Source: an uncultured Lachnospiraceae bacterium
GTDB lineage: Bacteria > Bacillota > Clostridia > Lachnospirales > Lachnospiraceae
NCBI GenBank assembly: GCA_902803355.1
Contig: CADCPP010000184.1
Location: 1 to 11,567 of the forward strand
Direction: 5' to 3'
DNA: 11,567 bases
Part shown: positions 1 through 6,508 of the stretch, piece after piece
How positions within the stretch are numbered: the stretch's first letter is position 1
Layout: the number at the start of each line of letters is the position of its first letter
Translations under genes and position numbers: made by a program
Notes under the pieces: model-generated
What the model saw: the letters and a program-made list of their open reading frames with translations, nothing else
Told to the model about the DNA's origin: nothing
The model's database searches: none

Positions 1-14
1 AATACTTCTCGTCT

Positions 15-87
15 GGGGCATTAGCGCAGCTGGGAGCGCGCCACACTGGCAGTGTGGAGGTCAGGGGTTCGAATCCCCTATGCTCCA
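15..87 (+). tRNA. tRNA-Ala (anticodon GGC)
   Basis: A full cloverleaf can be folded. The 7-bp acceptor stem pairs GGGGCAT with ATGCTCC and contains a G3-U70 wobble, the classic alanine identity element. The D arm has GCGC/GCGC around AGCTGGGA. The anticodon stem is CCACA/TGTGG with loop CTGGCAG, giving anticodon GGC, which reads GCC alanine codons. The T arm is AGGGG-TTCGAAT-CCCCT. The discriminator base is A87. The next bases are TGA, so the CCA end is not encoded and must be added after transcription. The promoter lies outside the window. A strong terminator follows directly. Confidence 0.96.
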
Positions 88-92
88 TGATC

Positions 93-116
93 GCCGTCCG
101 TGGGACGGCTTTTTTT
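93..116 (+). terminator. Intrinsic terminator of tRNA-Ala
   Basis: Perfect 7-bp stem GCCGTCC/GGACGGC (93-99 with 103-109), loop GTG, then a run of seven T. It begins 5 nt after the tRNA discriminator base. Confidence 0.9.
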
Positions 117-127
117 ATGGGATTCTC

Positions 128-173
128 ACCCCTCCGGGGTTTCCCTGAAGGGACTAGCAGCCCTGCGGGCTGC
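128..173. repeat. Cluster of three short GC-rich hairpins
   Basis: Three back-to-back inverted repeats are visible: ACCCC-TCC-GGGGT (128-140), TCCC-TGAA-GGGA (142-153) and GCAGCCC-TGC-GGGCTGC (157-173). None is followed by a T run, so they are not ordinary terminators. They fill the space between the tRNA terminator and the copy of the tRNA 3' end. They resemble intergenic palindromic (REP-like) units, but repeat status cannot be judged from one window. A partly similar sequence, ACCCCTGCGGGT, lies at 11131-11142. Confidence 0.5.
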
Positions 174-178
174 GTCGC

Positions 179-195
179 GAATCCCCTATGCTCCA
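179..195 (+). pseudogene. Duplicated 3' end of tRNA-Ala (17-bp exact copy)
   Basis: Seventeen bases, GAATCCCCTATGCTCCA, are identical to tRNA positions 71-87 (3' half of the T arm, acceptor strand and discriminator base). The copy lies 108 bp downstream in the same orientation. The 5' part of a tRNA is absent: no GGGGCAT partner for the acceptor strand precedes it. It is therefore a fragment, either the remnant of a degraded tandem tRNA or one end of an attachment-site-like duplication. T-rich sequence follows (CTCTTTTTTTGTCTTTTTT). Confidence 0.7.
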
Positions 196-271
196 CTCTT
201 TTTTTGTCTTTTTTGCGCCTTCTGGCAAATCTTCGGCGAATCATCTGCCAAAGCACGCCGCAAGCGCACTC

Positions 272-595
272 TTACAGTTTCTCTTCCTTCACGCTGTAAA
301 TACTCACTTCGCCGGTCGCGACAAGCACCGATTCCTGATGGAAAAAGGTGCAGAGGTCTTTCGCGATCTCCCCGATCAGCCGCTCTTCCACACCGATCAG
401 CGTCAGGACCAGGGTGTTTTCCTGTGTGTACTCCCCGTTTTCATGAAGATACCCGCCCTCGATCAGGTTGAAAGAGAAGGGGACCTTGTAGCTCCTGCAG
501 ACATATTTCAGGATGGAGATATAAAGCGAAGTTTCGTGTTTCTGCGTCTTGGTCGTCTGATCATTCAGTCCGATATAGATCTCTGTTTTGTTCAT
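272..595 (-). CDS. Small DUF3574-like protein of unknown function (107 aa)
   Basis: A 107-residue soluble protein with no signal peptide or membrane segment. The start at 595 (MNKTEIYIGL) was preferred over an in-frame ATG at 682. GGAG lies 8 nt upstream of it, and the longer extension would overlap the likely promoter -10. The layout recalls DUF3574: an N-terminal T-E-hydrophobic-x-G-L strand, a central GGYLHENGEYTQEN stretch, a hydrophobic strand (LVLTLIG), then an amphipathic helix ending in FHQESVLVATGEVSIYSV. In that family an F-x-QESVL segment sits in the same place. The match is from memory of the family pattern, so it is tentative. No enzyme motif is evident. It diverges from the IolI-like gene and no T-tailed terminator is seen downstream. 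Confidence 0.7.
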   Translation of the reverse strand: MNKTEIYIGLNDQTTKTQKHETSLYISILKYVCRSYKVPFSFNLIEGGYLHENGEYTQENTLVLTLIGVEERLIGEIAKDLCTFFHQESVLVATGEVSIYSVKEEKL

Positions 596-677
596 ACCGT
601 ATTCTCCGTTTTCGCTTAGCCCGGCTGTTTCAGCACCTTCTTCCCGGCTGCGGAAAGGTTTTGGCGCCTTCTTCCCG

Positions 678-705
678 ATCATAGCACAAAAATCTTCCGT
701 CAGAA
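678..705 (-). promoter_or_regulatory. Putative promoter of the DUF3574-like gene
   Basis: On the minus strand there is an extended -10, TGC-TATGAT, with TATGAT at 683-678. A poor -35 (TTCTGA, 705-700) lies 16 nt upstream. It would give a 5' leader of about 75 nt. Confidence 0.4.
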
Positions 706-740
706 AGCGTTGTCTGATCCCTGCACCTGCATTTTACGCT

Positions 741-768
741 TTGAGAAATGCTTCCGGGATGCTATAAT
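741..768 (+). promoter_or_regulatory. Promoter of the IolI-like gene
   Basis: TTGAGA (741-746), 16-nt spacer, TATAAT (763-768). The start codon is 36 nt after the -10. This is a near-consensus sigma-A promoter. Confidence 0.65.
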
Positions 769-803
769 CCCCCTTAGATCATTGCGCCTCGAAAGGAGTT
801 CCT

Positions 804-1640
804 ATGTTCCCCTGCTACAATATGGCTACCACGATGAACAGTTCTCTCTTTGAAAACGATATCCTGCTTGCCGCCAAAGCCGGTTTTCAGCACATCGAGC
901 TTAGAAAAGAAAAGCTTCTGGACTATCTGCGGCGCGGCCACAGCCTGTCTGAACTTAAAGAACTGCTGGAGGAGAATCAGATCCGGCCGGTCTGCATCAA
1001 TGCGCTCGCGGATATCAGCTTCCATAAGGGACAAGCCCGCGAGACGGTAGAGGAGCTCTGCCACTTCCTCTGCTACGCGGGGCAGTTTGTGGGCTGCCGC
1101 GATCTGGAGGTGATCGCCGCCTTCGGCGCGCCTACTGATGAGAGGGAAGCCGTGACGGCGGAGACAGCCGGCATTCTTTCCAGACTTGGTCCCATCGCCG
1201 CGGACTACGGAATGCGCCTTGCTCTGGAATACATGGGTGTTCCGAAATGCAGCGTGCGGACCTTTGATCACGCGCTGGAGATCGTTGATCGGGTGGATCT
1301 GCCAAACGTTGGCCTGCTAGTCGATACCTGGCACCATTTCGCGGGCGGTTCGACGCCTGAGGAACTGCTGCAGGCAGGTGCGGAGAAGATCTTTATCGTT
1401 CATGTGGGCGATGCGCCGGATAAGGCGCCCCTCACAATGCGCCGCAACGAATGCATCTGGCCGGGAGACGGCGCCGTGCCCATCACCGCGCTTCTGCGGA
1501 ACCTGAAGACCGCCGGCTATGACCACGTGGTCTCGGTCGAGGTCTTCGATCCGGATGTACAGGCCATGAAGCCGGAACAATGCATCCCGATGGCGTACCT
1601 GAAAACAGTAAACGCCATGAAGGAAGCCGGCGTCTGCTGA
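804..1640 (+). CDS. iolI: IolI-like inosose isomerase (sugar phosphate isomerase/epimerase family)
   Basis: A xylose-isomerase-like TIM barrel (AP endonuclease 2 superfamily), expected to interconvert 2-keto-myo-inositol forms in inositol catabolism. Its 278 aa equals the usual IolI length. The four metal ligands fall where IolI has them: E142 (ALEYMG), D174 (LLVDTWHHF), H200 (IFIVHVGD) and E246 (VSVEVFD). Other shared segments are C-x-N-x-ATT near the N terminus, NAL at 66-68, and WPGDGAVP before the last strands. AGGAG lies 5 nt before the ATG and a consensus promoter lies upstream. The gene is monocistronic, with a terminator 10 nt downstream. No other iol gene is in the window, so a related ketose or inosose epimerase activity is possible. 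Confidence 0.82.
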   Translation: MFPCYNMATTMNSSLFENDILLAAKAGFQHIELRKEKLLDYLRRGHSLSELKELLEENQIRPVCINALADISFHKGQARETVEELCHFLCYAGQFVGCRDLEVIAAFGAPTDEREAVTAETAGILSRLGPIAADYGMRLALEYMGVPKCSVRTFDHALEIVDRVDLPNVGLLVDTWHHFAGGSTPEELLQAGAEKIFIVHVGDAPDKAPLTMRRNECIWPGDGAVPITALLRNLKTAGYDHVVSVEVFDPDVQAMKPEQCIPMAYLKTVNAMKEAGVC

Positions 1641-1649
1641 ACCGGACAC

Positions 1650-1683
1650 AAAACGCCTCCCCTCTTAAAGGGGAGGCGTTTTT
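1650..1683. terminator. Bidirectional terminator between iolI-like gene and lipid kinase
   Basis: AAAACGCCTCCCC/GGGGAGGCGTTTT forms a 13-bp stem, extended by one T-A pair, with a T5 tail on the plus strand and a T4 tail on the minus strand. It serves the two convergent genes. Confidence 0.92.
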
Positions 1684-1691
1684 CATGTGGC

Positions 1692-2618
1692 TTATACGTT
1701 TTCTTCTTTCACTGCTCCGGACATGATCCGCAGAGCGTGCTTGTGGACTCTGATCTCCGCCAGAGTGCCTTCTCCGCCAAACTCTCCGTCCAGTGCCCAC
1801 GCGACATCCTCTTCTGAGCTAAAGCGCGCGTACTCGATCTGCCGGAAGGAGATATTCGGATCATCCGTGATCCCGCGCGTGAGAGCGGTCACGATCGCAT
1901 TCAGTTCGAGAATGTTTTTCGGGGCTTTGATCAGCAGCAGCTCCATTTTGCCGTCATCCAGCTTCACCCCGGCCTTCTGAAAGATGGAAAGCCCGCCGAT
2001 GGAAACGGAATTGCAGACCGCGCCGAAGATATAATCGCCTTCTTCGTTTCCCTGTTCCGTTTCAATGATCATGTGGCGGCTGTAGCTTAAGCTCTGAAAG
2101 AGCTCGCCGGCCGCGTTGATCACGTAAGCCGCATAGCCCAGGATGTTCTTCATCTCCTGTGTTGTCGCATAGCTTACGTCGGCAAAGGCGCCGAAGGCCG
2201 CTACATAATTAAAATAGCGCTCGTTCATGCTGCCGATATCGTAGGGGAACGGCCTTCCGCAGAACGCTGTTTCCACGGCCTTTTTTTTATCCGAGGGGAT
2301 CCGGAGGCCCTTCGCGAAGTCATTCGCGCTACCGGCCGGCAGATAGGCAAGGCAGGGGCGCACTTTCAGCCGCATGACGGCGTTCATCACGTGGTGGAGC
2401 GTGCCATCTCCGCCGCTGCAGAGGACCAGATCGGCCTTACCATCATAGTCCGCCACTAACGATTCGCTCGTCAGCTCCGTATCGGGGACGATGGGATAAA
2501 TGACCGGCTCGTAGCCGTTTTCCGCCGCCTTTCTGGCGATCATCATGGCCTGCTGGCCGGCTGTGCCGGTCCCCGCCGTTTCGTTGATCAGGATCAAAGC
2601 CCGTTTCCTGCTGCTCAA
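1692..2618 (-). CDS. YegS/BmrU-type lipid kinase (diacylglycerol kinase catalytic domain)
   Basis: A 308-aa protein with the diacylglycerol-kinase catalytic fold, expected to phosphorylate a membrane lipid such as diacylglycerol using ATP at the inner face of the membrane. Visible motifs are a nucleotide-loop NETAGTG (12-18), GGDGTL (69-74), PAGSANDFAKG (94-104; the family usually has PxGTxNDFA) and the C-terminal LDGE (276-279). The start is TTG at 2618, supported by GGAGGG 7 nt upstream; no ATG competes. An extended -10 promoter lies about 46 nt upstream. The gene follows the ABC exporter pair on the same strand with a 108-nt gap and no T-tailed terminator, so read-through from the exporter is possible. 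The exact lipid substrate cannot be told. Confidence 0.9.
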   Translation of the reverse strand: MSSRKRALILINETAGTGTAGQQAMMIARKAAENGYEPVIYPIVPDTELTSESLVADYDGKADLVLCSGGDGTLHHVMNAVMRLKVRPCLAYLPAGSANDFAKGLRIPSDKKKAVETAFCGRPFPYDIGSMNERYFNYVAAFGAFADVSYATTQEMKNILGYAAYVINAAGELFQSLSYSRHMIIETEQGNEEGDYIFGAVCNSVSIGGLSIFQKAGVKLDDGKMELLLIKAPKNILELNAIVTALTRGITDDPNISFRQIEYARFSSEEDVAWALDGEFGGEGTLAEIRVHKHALRIMSGAVKEENV

Positions 2619-2663
2619 TGCAGATCCCTCCGAATATTGCTCAAGATTCCTGCCGGTGCTTCT

Positions 2664-2692
2664 ATCATACCATATCCTGCGGGAAAAGACAG
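2664..2692 (-). promoter_or_regulatory. Putative extended -10 promoter of the lipid kinase gene
   Basis: On the minus strand TGG-TATGAT (2672-2664) is a good extended -10. The -35 region (CTGTCT, about 17 nt upstream) is weak. Confidence 0.45.
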
Positions 2693-2726
2693 CAGAAATA
2701 TATAGGCCGCCTCGCCGGGGAGAGGC

Positions 2727-4541
2727 TTATCCCAGGACCCCGGCGGTGGCTTCGTCTTCGTACTGACGCGTATACAGCTGCCGATAATACCCGTTCAGCG
2801 CCAGCAGCTCTTCGTGCTTCCCCTGCTCCACGATCTTTCCGTCCTTCACCACCAGGATGCAGTCCGCGTTCCGGACCGTGGATAGACGGTGCGCGACCAT
2901 GATGCAGGTGCGGCCTTTGATGATCTCCTCAAGCGCTGCCTGGATCTTCTGCTCTGTCATGGTATCGACCGAAGACGTCGCCTCATCCAGGACCAGGATC
3001 TTCGGATCCGCCAGCACTGCCCGCGCGAAGCTGATCAGCTGCTTCTCGCCGGTGGAAAGGAGGGATCCATCTTCTCCCACATCCGTATCCAGGCCCTTTT
3101 CCAGGCCGGCCACCACCTCATCCGCGGAGACGGTCTTTAACGCTCTCGCGATCTCTTCTTCCGTGGCGGCAGGATTTCCGTAAAGCAGGTTTTCCCGCAC
3201 CGTCCCGGAGAAGAGGTGAGGCGTCTGCAGCACGTAGCCGAGGGCGCTGTGCAGCCAGAGCTGGCTGCGCTCCCTGGCATCGCGGCCGTCGATCAGCACC
3301 TTCCCGGAAGTCGGTTCATAGAAGCGGCAGATCAGGTTCACCAGCGTGGATTTGCCCGCGCCGGTCTCTCCTACCACGGCAATATTGCTGCCGAAGGGGA
3401 TCTTCAGGTTAAAGTGTTCCAGCACCGTTTCCTCGCCGTCCGGATAGCGGAAGGTCACATCCTTAAATTCGATATCGCCGCGGATCTCCTCCCAGTTCTC
3501 CTTTTTGGGCTCGAAGGCGTCACCGTAAAGACGGATCACCTCGTCGCTGTCCGTCACATCGGACTTCGTCTCCAGCAGCTTGGTGAGCCGCTCGATATTC
3601 ACCTGCGTGGTGATGAAATCCGAGATGCAGTCGATGATCCAGCGGACAGGCTCCATCATGCCGGTGGCATAGCTCATGAAGAGGGAGAAGGTCCCTACGT
3701 CTTCCGCCGCCAGCATGCCGCCCTTCCAGAGCACGATCGCAAGCGCCAGCGAAGACGCAAAGCCGATCGTAGAAGCAAACAGGCCGCGGAATCTGGCTGC
3801 TTTCACGGCCGTGCGGCGCATATTCGCCGTTTCATCGGTAAAGTCCCTGCCGATCCGCTCTTCCACGGCCAGCGTCTTGATGGTCCGCGCGCCGGTGATG
3901 CCCTCGTTGAAATTCCCGGTGATGCGGGAGTTGATCTCCCTCACCTGCCGGTTCAGACTGATGAGCCGCGACTGGAAAATACTGAACAGGATCACGATCA
4001 GCGGGATCACCGTAAGCACCAGCAGCGCAAGGCGCGCGTTCACCGCCAGCATGACCGCCACCGCCCCGGCAAAGTAGGCCATCTGCCAGCTGCCCTCCAC
4101 GAGCGACCAGGAAAACAGGATCCCGATGCGGGAAGTGTCGCTCATCACCCGGGAATGAATGTAGCCCACGCTGTTCTGATTGTAGTAGGAAAAGGACAGC
4201 GTCTGCAGATGCGTAAAGGCCAGCCGCCTTAGATCGCGGTTGACGGAGGATTCCATCTTCTGCGCCAGGTAGCCGTTGATATAGTTTCCCACTGCCGTCA
4301 CCAGGATGGACAGCACATAGATCAGGATGAACCAGGGCAGGGTATCCAGCGTGCGTCCCGCCACAAAGTGATTCAGGGCATAGCGCTGGTAGAGCGGAAT
4401 GATCACATCGATCACACTGGCGAGAAAGCCCGTTCCGATCATGACCAGGATCTCTTTCCGGTAGCCGCGGATGTACGGCAGGATCTTCGGAATGCCGAAG
4501 AAGGGCAGCGATGTCTTGTCTTTTTTTGTGTTATCCGGCAT
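2727..4541 (-). CDS. ABC exporter half-transporter, BmrD/YheH-like (catalytic subunit)
   Basis: A 604-aa fusion of a six-helix export domain (about 1-320) and an ATPase domain (about 355-590), forming one half of a heterodimeric type IV exporter for drugs or lipids. Motifs are Walker A GETGAGKST (391-399), signature LSTGE (495-499) in place of LSGGQ, Walker B ILVLDE (515-520) with catalytic E520, D-loop SSVD, and H-loop H551. An intact Walker B with a degraded signature is typical of the catalytic partner of an asymmetric pair. The ATG at 4541 was chosen over an in-frame start at 4583 because AAGGAGG lies 5 nt upstream. It overlaps the end of the partner gene by 11 nt, implying translational coupling. 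The transported substrate is unknown. Confidence 0.93.
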   Translation of the reverse strand: MPDNTKKDKTSLPFFGIPKILPYIRGYRKEILVMIGTGFLASVIDVIIPLYQRYALNHFVAGRTLDTLPWFILIYVLSILVTAVGNYINGYLAQKMESSVNRDLRRLAFTHLQTLSFSYYNQNSVGYIHSRVMSDTSRIGILFSWSLVEGSWQMAYFAGAVAVMLAVNARLALLVLTVIPLIVILFSIFQSRLISLNRQVREINSRITGNFNEGITGARTIKTLAVEERIGRDFTDETANMRRTAVKAARFRGLFASTIGFASSLALAIVLWKGGMLAAEDVGTFSLFMSYATGMMEPVRWIIDCISDFITTQVNIERLTKLLETKSDVTDSDEVIRLYGDAFEPKKENWEEIRGDIEFKDVTFRYPDGEETVLEHFNLKIPFGSNIAVVGETGAGKSTLVNLICRFYEPTSGKVLIDGRDARERSQLWLHSALGYVLQTPHLFSGTVRENLLYGNPAATEEEIARALKTVSADEVVAGLEKGLDTDVGEDGSLLSTGEKQLISFARAVLADPKILVLDEATSSVDTMTEQKIQAALEEIIKGRTCIMVAHRLSTVRNADCILVVKDGKIVEQGKHEELLALNGYYRQLYTRQYEDEATAGVLG

Positions 4542-6375
4542 AGCGTCCTCCTTCCTGCGCGTGCTGTCCCGTCTGGATCTCATAGATCTGCTGATAGATG
4601 CCGCCTGCGCTCTTCAGTTCGTCCGGGGTGCCGCGTTCCGCGACCCGCCCCTTTTCCAGTACCAGGACCTCATCTGCCTGCGAGAGCGTGGTGATGCGGT
4701 GCGAGATCAGGATCACCGTGGCCCCGGCAAAGTGGGACCTTAAGGCGGCGCGGATCTTCGCGTCCGTCTCCGTATCCACGGCGGAGAGGGAATCGTCAAA
4801 GATCATGATGGGGGCATGCTGCGCCAGCGTCCGCGCGATGGCCGCCCGCTGCTTCTGGCCGCCGGACAGCGTCACGCCGCGCTCGCCCACGAAGGTATCG
4901 TAGCCTTTCGCAAAATCCATCACGGTCTCATCCAGGCAGGCAGAGCGGGAGACCTCGCGGACTTCCTCAAGGCTCATCTCAGGCCGCATGATCGCGATAT
5001 TCTCCTTTAACGTGCGGGAAAAGAGGAAGGGCTCCTGCAGGACCATACCGATGTTGCGGCGCAGGTATGCGGTGTCGATATCCTTCACGTCCACGCCGCC
5101 GATGCTGATGCGGCCGCCGCCCTCCGGCAGCAGATAAAGCTTGCTTAAGAGGGCCATCATGGTGGATTTGCCGCTGCCGGTCCCGCCGAGGATCCCCAGC
5201 GTTTTTCCCGCCGGCAGGCGGAAGCTGATCCCGTGCAGCATCTCCGGACTGTCCTCATAGGCAAAGCTCACCTGATCAAAAACGATATCGCCGTCCATGG
5301 GCGGGGTAAGGCTCTTTTCAGAGGGTCTTTCCTCCTCCGCGGACATGATATAGGCGATGCGGTCCAGTGAGACGCCGGCCTTGCTCATCTCGGCAAGCAT
5401 GCGGCCGAGCATACGGACCGGCCAGACCAGCATCCCGTTGTAGGTGATGAAGGCGACATACTCGCCGGCCAGCATCTGCTCATTGATGCAGCGGACGGCG
5501 CCGAAGATCACCACCAGCATGACCTGCAGGCTGGCCAGAACGTCCGCGCTGCACCAGTAGCGGGCCATGACGCGGGCAAGCTTGAACCAGAGGTTCGTAT
5601 AGGCCTCGTTCTGCGCGTCAAAACGGTCCTTCTCCCGGCGCTCTCTGCCGAAGGCGCGCACCACCCGCACGCCGGTGAGGTTTTCCTGCACCATGGCGGA
5701 AAGCACGCCCTCGGCCTCGTCTGCCTCTTCAAATCCCTTTTCGATCTGCCGCGAGAAAATGAAGGAATAGATCAGGATCAGCGGCATGGGGATCAGAGCG
5801 ATCAGGCTGAGCGTCACATCCATCCGCAGCATAAAGATGATGGACAGGATCAGCAGGATCACGATACGGAAGACCTGCGTGAGCTGCTCGGAGACAAAGT
5901 TCTTCAGGGTGTCGATATCCGAGGTGCAGCGCTGGATGATGTCGCCCGTACGGTTTTTGCCGTGCCAGGAAAAAGGCAGGCGCTCGATATGCGTAAACAG
6001 GGTATCACGCATGGTCTTGACGAGCGTCTCGGAAGCCTTGGTATCCGAGACCCGGAAGAGATACTGCGCGGCGGCCTTGACCGCGGCCACGATCACGATC
6101 GCAAGGGCCATGATCCACAGGTGCTCCGCAAGATAGCGGAAGCCGCCCGCCTTTTCCACGAGCCGAAGGGCAAGCGGTGACTGTGTCGGCGCGGCGCCGC
6201 CCAGCACATTGTCGATAGCCATGCGGATGATCTGGGGGTTGATCATATCGGCCAGAGCACTGATGATCGCAGACAGGATAGCCGCGGCAAAAAGGAGCCT
6301 GCTTCCCTTCAGGAAGCGCCCCAGCAGCCGGATATTCTGTTTGGTGTTTTTCTTTTTCTTCTCTTTCTTTTCCAT
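4531..6375 (-). CDS. ABC exporter half-transporter, BmrC/YheI-like (degenerate-site subunit)
   Basis: A 614-aa export-domain/ATPase fusion starting with a strongly basic, lysine-rich tail. The transmembrane domain covers roughly 20-330, including clear helices near 28-45, 88-106, 170-184 and 188-206. ATPase motifs are Walker A GGTGSGKST (397-405), a perfect LSGGQ (503-507), Walker B IMIFDD (523-528) with D528 where the catalytic Glu should be, and H-loop H559. The missing Glu and perfect signature complement the downstream partner exactly, so the two should form a heterodimer with one competent and one degenerate ATP site. The ATG at 6375 has no Shine-Dalgarno sequence. It follows the stop of a leader ORF by 6 nt and an intrinsic terminator by 12 nt, indicating expression controlled through the leader. 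Confidence 0.94.
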   Translation of the reverse strand: MEKKEKKKKNTKQNIRLLGRFLKGSRLLFAAAILSAIISALADMINPQIIRMAIDNVLGGAAPTQSPLALRLVEKAGGFRYLAEHLWIMALAIVIVAAVKAAAQYLFRVSDTKASETLVKTMRDTLFTHIERLPFSWHGKNRTGDIIQRCTSDIDTLKNFVSEQLTQVFRIVILLILSIIFMLRMDVTLSLIALIPMPLILIYSFIFSRQIEKGFEEADEAEGVLSAMVQENLTGVRVVRAFGRERREKDRFDAQNEAYTNLWFKLARVMARYWCSADVLASLQVMLVVIFGAVRCINEQMLAGEYVAFITYNGMLVWPVRMLGRMLAEMSKAGVSLDRIAYIMSAEEERPSEKSLTPPMDGDIVFDQVSFAYEDSPEMLHGISFRLPAGKTLGILGGTGSGKSTMMALLSKLYLLPEGGGRISIGGVDVKDIDTAYLRRNIGMVLQEPFLFSRTLKENIAIMRPEMSLEEVREVSRSACLDETVMDFAKGYDTFVGERGVTLSGGQKQRAAIARTLAQHAPIMIFDDSLSAVDTETDAKIRAALRSHFAGATVILISHRITTLSQADEVLVLEKGRVAERGTPDELKSAGGIYQQIYEIQTGQHAQEGGRYAG

Positions 6376-6381
6376 AGTTTT

Positions 6382-6444
6382 TCACACAAAAAAAGCGTCG
6401 CCCTCATGAGGCACGCCCATCACAAAAAAAGTACAGGAAGCCAT
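6382..6444 (-). CDS. Putative 20-aa leader peptide overlapping the attenuator terminator
   Basis: An ATG-initiated ORF of 20 codons plus TGA, read MASCTFFVMG then VPHEGDAFFV. The T-F-F-V segment recurs as A-F-F-V exactly 12 codons later, because the DNA string CTTTTTTTGTG is repeated at 6431-6421 and 6395-6385. The whole intrinsic terminator lies inside the ORF: its arms encode most of GVPHEGDA and its U tract encodes the second FF. The TGA is followed by AAA ACT and then the exporter ATG, in the same frame. No convincing Shine-Dalgarno precedes this ATG and an in-frame TGA lies 6 nt upstream, so initiation is the weak point. Translation could depend on ribosomes leaving the upstream ORF. This is a prediction only. 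Confidence 0.5.
   Translation of the reverse strand: MASCTFFVMGVPHEGDAFFV
6388..6416 (-). terminator. Intrinsic terminator in the exporter leader (candidate attenuator)
   Basis: On the minus strand the arms GCGT-GCC (6416-6410) and GGGC-g-ACGC (6403-6395) fold into a 7-8 bp stem with a bulged G at 6399 around a CATG-containing loop. Seven U follow directly (6394-6388). It sits downstream of the exporter promoter and 12 nt before the exporter ATG, so it must be bypassed for the exporter to be transcribed. Confidence 0.72.
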
Positions 6445-6457
6445 ACAGGGTCACAAT

Positions 6458-6497
6458 CACAGACAGCGGTTCCGGTCAGCCAAAACCTCCGTCTGTG
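6458..6497 (-). promoter_or_regulatory. Stable 40-nt leader hairpin
   Basis: CACAGAC (6497-6491) pairs perfectly with GTCTGTG (6464-6458), then a G-U and a G-C pair. After a single A/G mismatch, GGTTTTGG (6487-6480) pairs with CCGGAACC (6475-6468, two G-U pairs) around a CTGA tetraloop. The near-continuous stem of about 17 pairs begins 11 nt after the stop of the 12-codon leader ORF. It encloses a second GGAGG motif (6490-6486). Its 5' foot overlaps GGCAC (6499-6495), which is complementary to GTGCC in the terminator's 5' arm. Confidence 0.7.
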
Positions 6498-6508
6498 CCG
6501 TATTCAGT

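Noticed and set aside
88..178. A complete integrated element between the two tRNA-Ala 3' ends
   Set aside because: The 91-bp interval has no coding capacity and holds only a terminator and hairpins. At most it is a leftover.
596..682. Longer N terminus for the DUF3574-like protein starting at 682
   Set aside because: The added 29 residues are charged and low in complexity, the ATG overlaps the likely -10, and a good RBS precedes the start at 595.
2709..2726. Hairpin GCCTC/GAGGC just after the exporter genes as an operon terminator
   Set aside because: The stem is only 5 bp with an 8-nt loop and no T tract on the minus strand, so it is not a credible intrinsic terminator.
3216..4232. 338-codon plus-strand ORF opposite the second ABC exporter gene
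   Set aside because: It has His/Arg/Gln-rich composition and no motif. The opposite strand carries an intact ABC transporter.
6431..6446. A second terminator (GTATGG/CCTGTAC hairpin before the first U7 tract) in the exporter leader
   Set aside because: The 6-pair stem has two G-U pairs and is probably too weak to stop polymerase by itself. It is kept only as part of the in-frame repeat.
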